Source: an uncultured Roseburia sp.
GTDB lineage: Bacteria; Bacillota; Clostridia; Lachnospirales; Lachnospiraceae
Assembly (NCBI GenBank): GCA_945787015.1
Contig: CALZGM010000011.1
Span: forward strand, 33,461 to 97,460
Direction: 5' to 3'
Length of the DNA stretch: 64,000 bases
Position numbers and translations under genes: made by a program. This document shows, one piece after another, positions 1-9,432 of this stretch. Position 1 is the stretch's first letter. The number at the start of each line of letters is the position of its first letter. The notes below the pieces were generated by a model that did not search any database, had not been told where the DNA came from, and saw nothing but the letters and a program-made list of their open reading frames with translations.

Positions 1-340
1 TTCCCAATGCCGTCAGTATCACCCCTGCCGCAAGACCAAATGCCACATCTGTATGCACGGCTTTTTTTAAGGTCTCGTAATCTTTTGCGCCAAAATATTT
101 CGAAATGACAACACCGGCACCTATTGCAATTCCATTAAAAAATCCAACCATCAGAAAAATAAGGGAACCGGAAGACGTAACTGCAGCCAGCGCTTCACTT
201 CCCAAAAACTTTCCTACTATGAGTGAATCTACGGTATTATATAATTGTTGAAATAAATTTCCCAAAAAGATGGGGATTGCAAAACCTACAATCCCCCTCC
301 AAATTGAACCTTCTAATAACTTTGTTCCTTTTTTCTCCAT
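1..340 (-). CDS. MATE family multidrug/sodium antiporter, N-terminal part (cut by window edge)
   Basis: The reverse strand encodes the first 113 residues of a membrane protein that continues past the left edge of the window. The N-terminus (MEKKGTKLLEGSIWRGIVGF) followed by a hydrophobic stretch containing FLGNLFQQLYNTVDSLIVG is the first transmembrane pair of MATE-family exporters, which swap drugs or metabolites for Na+ or H+ at the inner membrane. The family is normally about 450 residues, so roughly three quarters is outside the window. The ATG at 338-340 follows an AGGATG-like ribosome site. Substrate cannot be inferred. Confidence 0.85.
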   Translation of the reverse strand, partial: MEKKGTKLLEGSIWRGIVGFAIPIFLGNLFQQLYNTVDSLIVGKFLGSEALAAVTSSGSLIFLMVGFFNGIAIGAGVVISKYFGAKDYETLKKAVHTDVAFGLAAGVILTALG

Positions 341-416
341 CGTATTGCATCCTGATTTCCTATGATAAGAACTATATTACGCCTACATGATTATTTTTTC
401 AACTATTACTCCACTT

Positions 417-1682
417 TTAGCATAGAAACATCATAATCGCTACTACAGTAATTAGTAAAAGAACACAGCCTATTCCAACAGATAACTTTGCGCGTGTCTG
501 TAAAGAAGTATCGCCTTCTATGGTGCTAATTCTCGGATTTTTCAAATCATATAGCACAACAACCTCCTGTCCGATCTTCCAAGTGCCTTCCCAGACTCCT
601 TCACCCATAATACGGCATAATTCTTTTCCATCTACTTTATAAGTAACACATGGAAACCATGGTGGAATCCGCTTCTTTAGCATGCCGCCCCAAAACTGTT
701 CTCCCTGAGATACATCCCAGCCAATCAGTGCGTCACCCGGTACATCACCATGTATTTCGTTACGGAACAAATGAGACTTTATAAGACCTCTTATCACACC
801 CGATGTTCTTTCTTTCAGCTTTTTTAGCTTTCTATTCTGAAGTAAATCATATACTCCCAGTGCAATTGCAAAAATCCCAAGGATTCCCGGCAGTGCCATA
901 AGTGCAAACGCAATCTGAATGATTTCAAACATGCTAAAGCGTTCCCCCAGATATTTTGTTCTTCCTTCTACTGTGAAAGCCAGCTTTTTCCATTCAAAAC
1001 AATTATCATAAATATCTAAAAACTGTGAAAGTTTTCTCCCCTGTTCCGTAATTGCTTCGTTATCACTCACAATCTGCCATCCATACGTTTCATAATTTTT
1101 ATAGGTGTATTGCGATAATGGAAGGAAATGATATTCCTTCTGCAGGTAGGATATGGCATCGCTATAGATTATTTTTGCCTGTCGCATTGCTTTTGCTGTA
1201 TCTACAAATACCGGCTGTCCCGTCCTGCTTAATCCCATCTCAAAAGCAGAATGCTTAGGGAACTGATCTTCCCATTGACTGACATCTCCACTTTGATATG
1301 GTACTTCCGCAAAAAACACAGAATTCAAAAGAAGCCATACGAAAAGCAGTATAAATATCACTCCGGTGATTGACAAATAGAATTGATACTTACTTTTTTT
1401 AATTTTCTGTTCCGAATATGCTAACGTACTGGCAAGGGAAGCCTCCGCTTTTTCTGCAATTTTTTCCTGTCCTATGTGCTCTCCACTCAACAATTCGTTG
1501 AGAGATATATCAAGCACTTCACTAAGTGGCCAAAGCAGGGATAAGTCCGGCATATAATTTCCATTTTCCCACCGTGAAACTGTTTTATCTGATACACCAA
1601 GTTTTTCTGCCAGCTCTCTCTGTGTCATACCCAACGCTTTTCTGTTTTCTGCTATAAATTGTCCGATTTTCTTTGTGTCCAT
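417..1682 (-). CDS. XRE-type helix-turn-helix protein with DUF3592-like membrane region
   Basis: This 421-residue protein begins with a classic XRE/Cro helix-turn-helix at about residues 4-58 (GMTQRELAEKLGVSDKTVSRWENG). It continues into a membrane portion with hydrophobic segments near residues 105-130, 255-285 and the extreme C-terminus. Between the last two lies a soluble stretch resembling DUF3592 (KIGQEVVVLYDLKNPR). A DNA-binding head on a membrane body suggests a membrane-linked regulator, but its signal and targets are unknown. I chose the ATG at 1680-1682 because an AGGAGG precedes it by seven bases and the HTH starts at once; a longer frame to 1730 lacks such a site. It ends 76 bases before the MATE start. 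Confidence 0.75.
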   Translation of the reverse strand: MDTKKIGQFIAENRKALGMTQRELAEKLGVSDKTVSRWENGNYMPDLSLLWPLSEVLDISLNELLSGEHIGQEKIAEKAEASLASTLAYSEQKIKKSKYQFYLSITGVIFILLFVWLLLNSVFFAEVPYQSGDVSQWEDQFPKHSAFEMGLSRTGQPVFVDTAKAMRQAKIIYSDAISYLQKEYHFLPLSQYTYKNYETYGWQIVSDNEAITEQGRKLSQFLDIYDNCFEWKKLAFTVEGRTKYLGERFSMFEIIQIAFALMALPGILGIFAIALGVYDLLQNRKLKKLKERTSGVIRGLIKSHLFRNEIHGDVPGDALIGWDVSQGEQFWGGMLKKRIPPWFPCVTYKVDGKELCRIMGEGVWEGTWKIGQEVVVLYDLKNPRISTIEGDTSLQTRAKLSVGIGCVLLLITVVAIMMFLC

Positions 1683-1762
1683 AAGTGTCCTCCTGTTTAC
1701 CATCATAGCATTTTTAGGCAAAAATAACACCCCACAGATAGCGAATTCTCATTTTAAAGAGA

Positions 1763-1809
1763 AAAGACAGACTATCTAAAAGATATCCATCTTCAGATAA
1801 TCTGCCTTT
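1763..1809 (-). terminator. Rho-independent terminator after leuS
   Basis: On the minus strand, about 20 bases past the leuS stop, arms beginning AAAGGCAGATTATCT and ending AGATAGTCTGTCTTT pair imperfectly around a short loop, then run into TCTC and a T-rich stretch. Confidence 0.6.
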
Positions 1810-1830
1810 CTTCATAAATAAATTTGTTCT

Positions 1831-4245
1831 TTATTTTACAACAATGTTTACAATTCTGCCCGGAACATAAATCTCTTTTACAATCGTTCCTGTTACTTTA
1901 TCTGCTATTGCTTCTCTTGCTTTTGCAAGAACTGTATCCTGTGCCTCATCACGGTCAATAGCGATTGTCGCTTTCATTTTGCCATTTACCTGCACAGCAA
2001 TTTCGATGGTATTCTCAATCGTCTTTGCTTCGTCATACTGTGGCCAGTTTTCGTATGCAATCGTATTGTCATGACCAAGTTTTTCCCACATTTCTTCACC
2101 AGCATGAGGGCAAATACAAGAAAACATCTTAACGAAACCTTCTGCATATTCTTTTGGGCACTTACCAGCCTTATAAACTTCATTTACAAAAATCATCATC
2201 TGGCTGATTGCAGTATTGAAGCCAAGCTGTTCGAAATCGCTTGTAACCTTCTTAACAGTCTTGTGATATATTTTTTCAAGGGATCCATCGTTCTCTTCTG
2301 TGATATTATCTAGGTTGGTAAAGAATGTCCATACACGCGTGATGAACTTTCTCGCGCCGACAACACCACTTGAGCTCCATGGTTTTGACACTTCAAGAGG
2401 TCCCATAAACATTTCATAAAGTCTCAAGGTATCTGCTCCGTATTCCTCAACAATATCACTTGGATTTACAACGAATTCAGGGAATCGTTTACCCATTTTA
2501 ATGCCGTTCTCACCCAAAATCATACCCTGATGTACCAGTTTCTTAAATGGTTCTTTTACAGGTGATAAGCCGTTATCATATAAGAAGCGGTTCCAAATAC
2601 GGGAATACATCAGATGACCTACTGCATGCTCCGGTCCGCCTACATATAAATCAACCGGTAACCAGTGTTTCAAAAGTTCCTGATTTGCAAATTCTTTATC
2701 GTTATTTGGATCAATATATCTCATATAATACCAGGAAGAACCTGCTGAACCAGGCATGGTAGAGGTCTCGCGGATACCCTTTACACCATTTGCATCATAT
2801 TGTTTCCATTCTACTGCATTCTCAAGTGGTGCTTTTCCATTTTTACCTTTGTAATCTTCAAGTTCCGGTAAAATAAGTGGTAATTCTTCATCCGGAATAA
2901 AGTAAATTTCACCATCTTCCTTGTAAACACATGGAACCGGCTCACCCCAGTATCTCTGACGAGCAAAAATCCATTCACGGAAATGATAATTTACCTTTCT
3001 TCTTGCAACACCTTTATTTTCTAATTTCACAGTAATTGCTTCTTTTGCTTCTTCTACAGTAAGGCCTGTAAACTCTTCAGAATTGATTAACTTACAGCCT
3101 TTTCCAAGATAATCCTGCTTTTCAAATGCATGCTCAGAAACATCGCGTCCTTCAATAACCTGAATCATATTGATATTATGTGCAATCGCATACTCAAAAT
3201 CACGCTGGTCATGACTTGGTACTGCCATAACTGCACCTGTACCGTAGTTTGCAAGTACGAAGTCACCGATAAAGAGTGGCACTTCTTTGCCGTTTACCGG
3301 ATTGATAGCATATAAGCCTTTCAACGGACAGCCGGACTTTGTCTTGTTCAATTCTGTACGATCCATATCATTTTTCTTCAATGTCTCATCAATATATGCC
3401 TGAACTTCGTCCTTATTCTCTACGCGGTCCATAAGACCTTTCACAATTTCTCCGTCCGGAGCAAGTACCATGAATGTGATACCATAAATAGTCTCTATAC
3501 AGGTTGTGAAAATAGAAAAGTTGCCTCCGCCTACGATTTCAAAATCAACTTCAACACCGGTACTCTTACCAATCCAGTTTTTTTGAATCTCTTTGGTAGA
3601 AGCAGGCCAGTCAATTTCTTCTAAACCTTCTAATAATTTCTCTGCAAATGCAGGCTGGTCAATTACCCACTGCTTCATATTTTTTCTAACAACCGGGTAA
3701 CCGCCACGTTCTGATTTTCCATCAATTACTTCGTCGTTGGATAAAACTGTTCCTAATTCTTCACACCAGTTAACCGGCATATCGATATATTTCGCATAGC
3801 CTGCTTCATATAACCGTTTGAAAATCCACTGTGTCCATTTGTAAAATGATGGGTCAGAAGTTGCTATCATCTTAGACCAATCATAGTCAAATCCTAATTC
3901 TTTCAACTGTTTAGAGAAAGTCTTGATATTCTCCTGGGTAAATCCATTTGGATGATTTCCTGTTGATACTGCATACTGTTCTGCAGGAAGACCAAAAGAA
4001 TCGTATCCCATTGGATGAAGGACATTGTAGCCCTGCATACGCTTCATTCTGGACATAATATCAGTCGCTGTGTAGCCTTCCGGATGTCCTGCATGAAGAC
4101 CTACACCTGACGGATAGGGGAACATATCAAGCACATAGTATTTTGGCTTTGAAAAATCCCATACATCTGTTTTGAAAGTCTCATTCTCTTCCCAATATTT
4201 CTGCCATTTTTTCTCGACTACTTTATGATTATAAAGTTCAGCCAT
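1831..4245 (-). CDS. leuS: Leucine--tRNA ligase
   Basis: LeuS charges tRNA-Leu with leucine in the cytosol. The 804-residue product has the expected class I features: the HIGH-type signature as HAGH within PYPSGVGLHAGHPEGY near residue 45, the CP1 editing region in the middle (an MAVPSHDQRDFE stretch), and an anticodon-binding C-terminal half. The KMSKS loop reads KMGKR (ENGIKMGKRFPEF), which departs from the B. subtilis form; I recall the same variant in other Clostridia and Bacteroides, so I do not treat it as damage. The length is usual for the family. AGGA precedes the ATG, and a T-box leader lies directly upstream, so expression should respond to uncharged tRNA-Leu. Confidence 0.97.
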   Translation of the reverse strand: MAELYNHKVVEKKWQKYWEENETFKTDVWDFSKPKYYVLDMFPYPSGVGLHAGHPEGYTATDIMSRMKRMQGYNVLHPMGYDSFGLPAEQYAVSTGNHPNGFTQENIKTFSKQLKELGFDYDWSKMIATSDPSFYKWTQWIFKRLYEAGYAKYIDMPVNWCEELGTVLSNDEVIDGKSERGGYPVVRKNMKQWVIDQPAFAEKLLEGLEEIDWPASTKEIQKNWIGKSTGVEVDFEIVGGGNFSIFTTCIETIYGITFMVLAPDGEIVKGLMDRVENKDEVQAYIDETLKKNDMDRTELNKTKSGCPLKGLYAINPVNGKEVPLFIGDFVLANYGTGAVMAVPSHDQRDFEYAIAHNINMIQVIEGRDVSEHAFEKQDYLGKGCKLINSEEFTGLTVEEAKEAITVKLENKGVARRKVNYHFREWIFARQRYWGEPVPCVYKEDGEIYFIPDEELPLILPELEDYKGKNGKAPLENAVEWKQYDANGVKGIRETSTMPGSAGSSWYYMRYIDPNNDKEFANQELLKHWLPVDLYVGGPEHAVGHLMYSRIWNRFLYDNGLSPVKEPFKKLVHQGMILGENGIKMGKRFPEFVVNPSDIVEEYGADTLRLYEMFMGPLEVSKPWSSSGVVGARKFITRVWTFFTNLDNITEENDGSLEKIYHKTVKKVTSDFEQLGFNTAISQMMIFVNEVYKAGKCPKEYAEGFVKMFSCICPHAGEEMWEKLGHDNTIAYENWPQYDEAKTIENTIEIAVQVNGKMKATIAIDRDEAQDTVLAKAREAIADKVTGTIVKEIYVPGRIVNIVVK

Positions 4246-4261
4246 TTTTTATCCTCCTTTT

Positions 4262-4614
4262 TTTTCGAAGAAAAAAGTCCCCGTCTCTAAATTAATTAGA
4301 GGCGAAGACTGTTTATTCTCCGTGGTACCACTCTATTTCGTATAAAAACACACTTCGGTTTTACCGCAGGTATTCTATGAAATACGCACTTGATATCCTT
4401 AACGCGGATATTACGCTTTTTCCTACACACCATTTATGATAATAACAGGCTTCTGAAAAAGAACTCAAAGGCGAGTTCAGACACTTTGGCTTACCATCTC
4501 ACACCAACCGACGGCTCTCTGAAAAGCTTTCGTACTTACTACTCCTTGTCAACGTCTTATTTTATTCCCATAAAAGAAAGTATGCTCAGCGAACTTTCTT
4601 TTATCATGTATAAC
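4262..4614 (-). promoter_or_regulatory. T-box leader of leuS
   Basis: The minus strand carries the hallmark T-box AGAGTGGTACCACG (complement of 4321-4334). It is followed by a terminator hairpin at about 4270-4310 with arms CGCCTCTAA and TTAGAGACG and a TTTTTT tail. Upstream is a stem I region containing AGAGAGCCGTCGGTTGGTG and GAACTCGCCTTTGAGTTC, where CTC is a plausible leucine specifier codon. Uncharged tRNA-Leu would pair with the specifier and the T-box bulge to favour the antiterminator. A separate 12-bp perfect hairpin (4570-4581 with 4593-4604) sits at the extreme 5' end of the predicted leader; it may be the terminator of the upstream HAD gene. Confidence 0.9.
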
Positions 4615-4621
4615 ATGATTT

Positions 4622-4649
4622 ATTTTATCATAACAAATCATTTTGTCAA
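4622..4649 (-). promoter_or_regulatory. Sigma-A type promoter for the leuS T-box transcript
   Basis: The minus strand shows TTGACA (4644-4649) and TAAAAT (4622-4627) separated by 16 bases. Initiation near 4614 would give a leader of about 350 bases before leuS, normal for a T-box. The promoter overlaps the intergenic gap just after the HAD gene stop. Confidence 0.6.
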
Positions 4650-4655
4650 CACTTT

Positions 4656-5276
4656 CTATCTTGCTGCTAAGGTCTGTATACCAAAAAGCCGCTCACATTC
4701 ACTTCTGATAAACTCTAATACTTCTTCAAAAGAATCACATCTGCATGCACACTCTTCTACCAGATGTTCATTACATTTTGCATTCATACAGATTACTTTT
4801 GTAATATCATGCATCGCTACAATGTTATCCGGATCATCCTCTACCATATAACTGACATGGTATTTTTTTAATGCCGGGAGCTTGTCCTCATCACAAAAAG
4901 TAATATCCTCATAACGAATACCGCTCTTTTTCAGCCAATGTCTGACAGACCATCTGGCAAGCTTTCCAATCACATTATCTTTTGTACTAAATGCACGTGA
5001 TGTAATAATATATATCTTATGTCCATTCTCGTATGCCCACTTTGTAAATTCAGCAGCGCCTTCCCTTACCGGGTCCTTTATGGTATACTTTACCATATGT
5101 TTCAGCCAAAACTTTGCTTCTTCTTTCTTTGTGCAGTCAAATAACTGCTGTATCGTCTTTCCTCTTTCATTCACTAACTGTTTATGAAACTTTTTTTCAA
5201 AGAATGGAATTCCGTATTGCAAATGGAATTGTTCGATATCGGTAAGGCATCCATCAATATCCAATCCTATATTCAT
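4656..5276 (-). CDS. HAD-superfamily phosphatase, 5'-nucleotidase (NT5C)-like
   Basis: The 206-residue protein starts almost directly with the HAD catalytic motif I (GLDIDGCLTD, DxD). It carries motif II ITSR in the middle and acidic motif IV residues near VEDDPDN. This pattern suggests a magnesium-dependent phosphatase of the deoxyribonucleotidase-like group, but the substrate is not determined. I chose the ATG at 5274-5276 because motif I must lie near the N-terminus; the frame extends 21 codons upstream through a hydrophobic stretch that looks untranslated. It is followed by the leuS promoter and lies downstream of the ilvC terminator region in the same orientation. Confidence 0.7.
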   Translation of the reverse strand: MNIGLDIDGCLTDIEQFHLQYGIPFFEKKFHKQLVNERGKTIQQLFDCTKKEEAKFWLKHMVKYTIKDPVREGAAEFTKWAYENGHKIYIITSRAFSTKDNVIGKLARWSVRHWLKKSGIRYEDITFCDEDKLPALKKYHVSYMVEDDPDNIVAMHDITKVICMNAKCNEHLVEECACRCDSFEEVLEFIRSECERLFGIQTLAAR

Positions 5277-5392
5277 CTCTAATACCCCATATAAAGTAAA
5301 ACATAAAATTATTATAACATGTTTATGTAATTTTATCATAAAAAAAAGCCCGAATCAATTCCGGACCGTAAAAATACTGTGAATAAAATGTA

Positions 5393-5416
5393 AAAAGGAG
5401 CATTTCTGCTCCTTTT
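5393..5416 (-). terminator. Terminator after ilvC
   Basis: A perfect inverted repeat AAAAGGAGCA / TGCTCCTTTT with a four-base loop lies 16 bases past the ilvC stop on the minus strand, followed by a T-rich run. Confidence 0.85.
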
Positions 5417-5431
5417 CCATAATATATAAGA

Positions 5432-6977
<1,546 letters not shown>

Positions 6978-7028
6978 AAGAAAACCTCTTTCTGCCTAAT
7001 TTTTCAGTGCCAAATAGCAACTATCAAA

Positions 7029-7056
7029 ATCATAGCATATTCGTTTTTTTTGTCAA
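7029..7056 (-). promoter_or_regulatory. Promoter of ilvN-ilvC
   Basis: The minus strand reads TTGACA (7051-7056), 16 bases, TATGAT (7029-7034), and faces ilvN 45 bases away. No leader-peptide or T-box structure is visible in the short gap, so control of this operon is not evident from its leader. Confidence 0.65.
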
Positions 7057-7073
7057 TAAATGATAAGGAAAAT

Positions 7074-7096
7074 GGGTATACCTATTAGGAATACCC
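7074..7096 (-). terminator. Terminator after the zinc-ribbon/TM2 gene
   Basis: The repeat GGGTAT / ATACCC, with a partly self-complementary loop, lies 18 bases beyond the gene stop. It is followed on the minus strand by CATTTTCC; the U-tract is modest. It also separates that gene from the ilvN promoter. Confidence 0.6.
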
Positions 7097-7113
7097 AAAA
7101 TAACTTATTGTTC

Positions 7114-7617
7114 TTATTTCAGTCTTCTGCCTTTTCCGTCACGGTCTATTTTCCCGCATAAAATTAAGATACCTTCTACAAATGACCAGATACGGACTCC
7201 CACTATAATCATAATAACCAAAAATGTTCCCAACGCCAAAGCACCGGCCGATTCATCTGACATATACGGATCTGAAATAATCATAGAAAAGATAAATGAA
7301 AAATAAACGATGTACGATCCGAGTACGCTAACCAATTGTATCACTGCTTTTTTGATATAACCAAGATAAAAGTTATGTACACCAAATACACCTAAGAAAA
7401 TACCCAGTAATCCGGCCGCAATTTTTGATTTCACACCCACTTCACCATAATGATCCATCTCTACACCGCAATTCGTACAGATTTTCTGTCCCGGTGTTGT
7501 CTGAGCTCCGCAAAATGGGCAAAAATTTGTTCCTTTTCCCTTTGGAGCCTGACATCTCGGACACATTACCGCCTCATCTGTCATATACTCTAATCCACAA
7601 TGTCTACACTTATACAT
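7114..7617 (-). CDS. Zinc-ribbon and TM2 domain membrane protein
   Basis: The 167-residue protein opens with three CxxC-type zinc knuckles (CRHCG, CPRCQ, CPFCG plus CTNCG) within the first 55 residues. It then has a TM2 domain from about residue 68 (KIAAGLLGIFLGVFGVHNFYLG) with two or three further membrane helices. Such proteins are common in Clostridia and have no established function; the zinc ribbons may mediate protein contacts on the cytoplasmic face. It appears monocistronic, with a terminator behind it. The ATG at 7615-7617 is preceded by AGAGGTAAG. Confidence 0.8.
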   Translation of the reverse strand: MYKCRHCGLEYMTDEAVMCPRCQAPKGKGTNFCPFCGAQTTPGQKICTNCGVEMDHYGEVGVKSKIAAGLLGIFLGVFGVHNFYLGYIKKAVIQLVSVLGSYIVYFSFIFSMIISDPYMSDESAGALALGTFLVIMIIVGVRIWSFVEGILILCGKIDRDGKGRRLK

Positions 7618-7685
7618 AAAATCTTACCTCTGCTTTCTCATACTTTTGAATTATTGTACCATAACTTGTTTTAATGTAAATAGTT

Positions 7686-7865
7686 TTATCTCAGAAAGTA
7701 ATCAGTCATCAGCCAGATTACCGCTGCCAAAAATAACCAGTAGCCCAAGTTTCTGGTTCGTTTTACTACCTCTTCTTTTTCTCTGTCCTGCATTTTAGTC
7801 AGTAAGCGTGGAAAAAAAATCATACATGTACCTGTTAATACTAAAACTGCCTGAATAATATTCAT
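7686..7865 (-). CDS. Small membrane protein (59 aa), unknown function
   Basis: This short frame encodes MNIIQAVLVLTGTCMIFFPR, then a charged middle (DREKEEVVKRTRN) and a second hydrophobic segment (YWLFLAAVIWLMTDYFL). The two-helix hairpin layout with a basic loop suggests a genuine small inner-membrane protein. An AGGGAAAG ribosome site lies seven bases before the ATG at 7863-7865. I do not recognise the family. It is separated from the zinc-ribbon gene by 68 bases. Confidence 0.6.
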   Translation of the reverse strand: MNIIQAVLVLTGTCMIFFPRLLTKMQDREKEEVVKRTRNLGYWLFLAAVIWLMTDYFLR

Positions 7866-8042
7866 ATGTAGCTTTCCCTTTCTCTCATTTTATTTATTGT
7901 AGCATTGAACGTCCACCTAGGCAAGGGAATCGATTTGCATCTTTTTAGAATACTTGTTTGTTGTATATTATCCTAAACAATGATAGAATAAAATGCAGTT
8001 AAAGTTCTAAGCCTAATAATAGAACTACAAGGAGGTTCACAC

Positions 8043-8195
8043 ATGGAAGAAAAAATATACAAAACAATGGGCTCTACCGGAGCTGCCAATCTCACAATCG
8101 GAATCTGTCTTTTAGTCGGCGGTATCGCCGGAGGGGTTCTTTTAATTGTAAATGGTGCAAGATTAATTAAAAACAGAGGAAAACTTCTCTTTTAA
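8043..8195 (+). CDS. Small glycine-rich membrane protein (50 aa)
   Basis: A 50-codon frame starts at an ATG seven bases after a perfect AAGGAGG. The product has a polar N-terminus (MEEKIYKTMGSTGAANLTIG), one hydrophobic glycine-rich helix (LLVGGIAGGVLLIVNGARLI) and a basic tail. The strong ribosome site, the start/stop context and the membrane character support translation. The family is similar to small hypothetical membrane proteins seen in Lachnospiraceae, with no known role. It precedes the TetR operator by about 30 bases and is read in the same direction as the TetR gene. Confidence 0.6.
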   Translation: MEEKIYKTMGSTGAANLTIGICLLVGGIAGGVLLIVNGARLIKNRGKLLF

Positions 8196-8226
8196 TGCAT
8201 AAGGTATCAATTTAATATTAAAAAAT

Positions 8227-8287
8227 AAAATTGACCACATGGTCTATTTGTGCTAAACTTTGCAAAATAGACCATGTGGTCAATTTT
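8227..8287 (+). promoter_or_regulatory. Promoter with two palindromic operators for the TetR gene
   Basis: Two 23-base arms (8227-8249 and 8265-8287) are exact reverse complements around a 15-base spacer. Each arm itself holds the dyad GACCA-CA-TGGTC (or its complement), the kind of site TetR proteins bind. A promoter fits inside: TTGACC (8231-8236), 17 bases, TAAACT (8254-8259). One operator therefore covers the -35 and the other covers the region just past the start point. Autorepression by the adjacent TetR is the natural inference. Confidence 0.75.
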
Positions 8288-8300
8288 TTGAGGTGACACT

Positions 8301-8891
8301 ATGAAGCGAGAAGAAAAGAATCAGCAGACCAAACGCCGTATTATGGACAACGCATTGGCTGAATTTGCAAAACAGGGTTATGGTGCCAGTTCCGTCAATA
8401 CGATTTGTGCCGCGCAAAATATTTCAAAAGGTATCATTTATCACTATTTCAAAACCAAGGATGAACTCTATCTGGCTTGTGTAGATGAATGTTTTGAATT
8501 GTTGACCAAGCATCTTGAATGCTGCATCACTTTAAACCAAGGATCAGTCGAAGAACAGTTAGAAGAATACTTTACTGTACGTATGGCTTTTTTCCGTAAA
8601 AATCCTATCTATCAGCCTATTTTTTGCGAGGCAGTCATCTCGCCTCCGGCTCATCTAATCTCTGAAATACATGTCAGAAAGCAGGCTTTTCATGTAATAT
8701 TCTCACTCTTTGCACAAAAACTCTTTGACCTCAAACAAACTGCCAAAGATATATCTTGCTTTTTCCTTCATCTCCTGATTTGGCTTAAGCATATCAGGAA
8801 CCATAATTGGTATCAAGCCTCCTGTATATGCTGCGCGAATTCCATTATAGGAATCCTCAACCACATATGTACTACCCACTGTTGCACCTAA
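8301..8891 (+). CDS. TetR/AcrR family regulator, truncated at its C-terminus
   Basis: Residues 1-60 form a good TetR DNA-binding domain (KRRIMDNALAEFAKQGYGAS, then ISKGIIYHYFKTKDELY). Family-like sequence continues to about residue 132 (NPIYQPIFCEAVISPPAHLI, ending near VRKQAF). From there the frame runs into the antisense strand of the neighbouring HAD gene for 189 bases, giving a cysteine-rich tail that does not look like a TetR ligand domain. The real C-terminal domain and any efflux partner appear lost, probably by deletion. The DNA-binding half and its operator are intact, so a short repressor could still be made, or this is a decaying gene. GAGGTG precedes the ATG. Confidence 0.75.
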   Translation: MKREEKNQQTKRRIMDNALAEFAKQGYGASSVNTICAAQNISKGIIYHYFKTKDELYLACVDECFELLTKHLECCITLNQGSVEEQLEEYFTVRMAFFRKNPIYQPIFCEAVISPPAHLISEIHVRKQAFHVIFSLFAQKLFDLKQTAKDISCFFLHLLIWLKHIRNHNWYQASCICCANSIIGILNHICTTHCCT

Positions 8892-9353
8892 TAATTCTAC
8901 AGCTTTCAAGAAAATATCCGGACTGGGTTTACTTCGCTCTACCATATCACCGCCGACAATTACATCAAAATACTTGCTTAAACCCGCATTTTCTATCTGC
9001 TCTTTTACAATTTGAGTTCGAGTTGAAGAGGCAATTGCAATCTTAAAACCATTTGTTTTCAGTCCTTCCAGCAATTCAACAATTCCCGGTTTCATTGGGA
9101 GCTTTCCATGATCATATTTTGTATGATAGTTTTGTGACTGTTCTTTGCAATATCTATCATATGGAAAATCCTGTCCATAATAATCCAAAAAGATTTGTTT
9201 TGCCGTAACTGCATTCACGCCTATACATTTCATATATGGAACTTCCAGATTTTCAAATCCATATTTGGCAGCAAGTTCTTTCCACCCATCAAATACAGCC
9301 CGCTCAGAATCAAAAATAACACCATCCATATCAAATATAATCGTTTTGAGCAT
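8703..9353 (-). CDS. HAD-family phosphatase, beta-phosphoglucomutase/phosphatase-like
   Basis: The 216-residue protein has all four HAD motifs: DMDGVIFDSE at the start (motif I, DxD), SSTRT (motif II), a conserved lysine in RSKPSPDIF (motif III) and VVEDSYNG (motif IV). The helical cap after motif I is that of subfamily IA, which includes beta-phosphoglucomutases and sugar phosphatases. The exact substrate is open. I prefer the ATG at 9351-9353, with AAGGAG ten bases before it, to the TTG two codons upstream. Its 3' end overlaps the tail of the truncated TetR frame on the other strand. Confidence 0.85.
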   Translation of the reverse strand: MLKTIIFDMDGVIFDSERAVFDGWKELAAKYGFENLEVPYMKCIGVNAVTAKQIFLDYYGQDFPYDRYCKEQSQNYHTKYDHGKLPMKPGIVELLEGLKTNGFKIAIASSTRTQIVKEQIENAGLSKYFDVIVGGDMVERSKPSPDIFLKAVELLGATVGSTYVVEDSYNGIRAAYTGGLIPIMVPDMLKPNQEMKEKARYIFGSLFEVKEFLCKE

Positions 9354-9375
9354 TTTCAAATATCTCCTTAAAAAA

Positions 9376-9411
9376 AGGACAAACCATGTCCTTTACGACT
9401 TGGTTTGTCCT
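9376..9411 (-). terminator. Terminator after the GGGtGRT gene
   Basis: The arms AGGACAAACCA and TGGTTTGTCCT pair perfectly over 11 bases, and the minus strand continues into TTTTTT. It lies 22 bases past the GGGtGRT stop. Confidence 0.88.
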
Positions 9412-9432
9412 CAAAGTTCAACTTTTAATTTT

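Noticed and set aside
4390-4851. A 153-codon open frame on the plus strand over the leuS leader
   Set aside because: It is antisense to the T-box and the HAD gene, has no ribosome site and a composition unlike the real genes.
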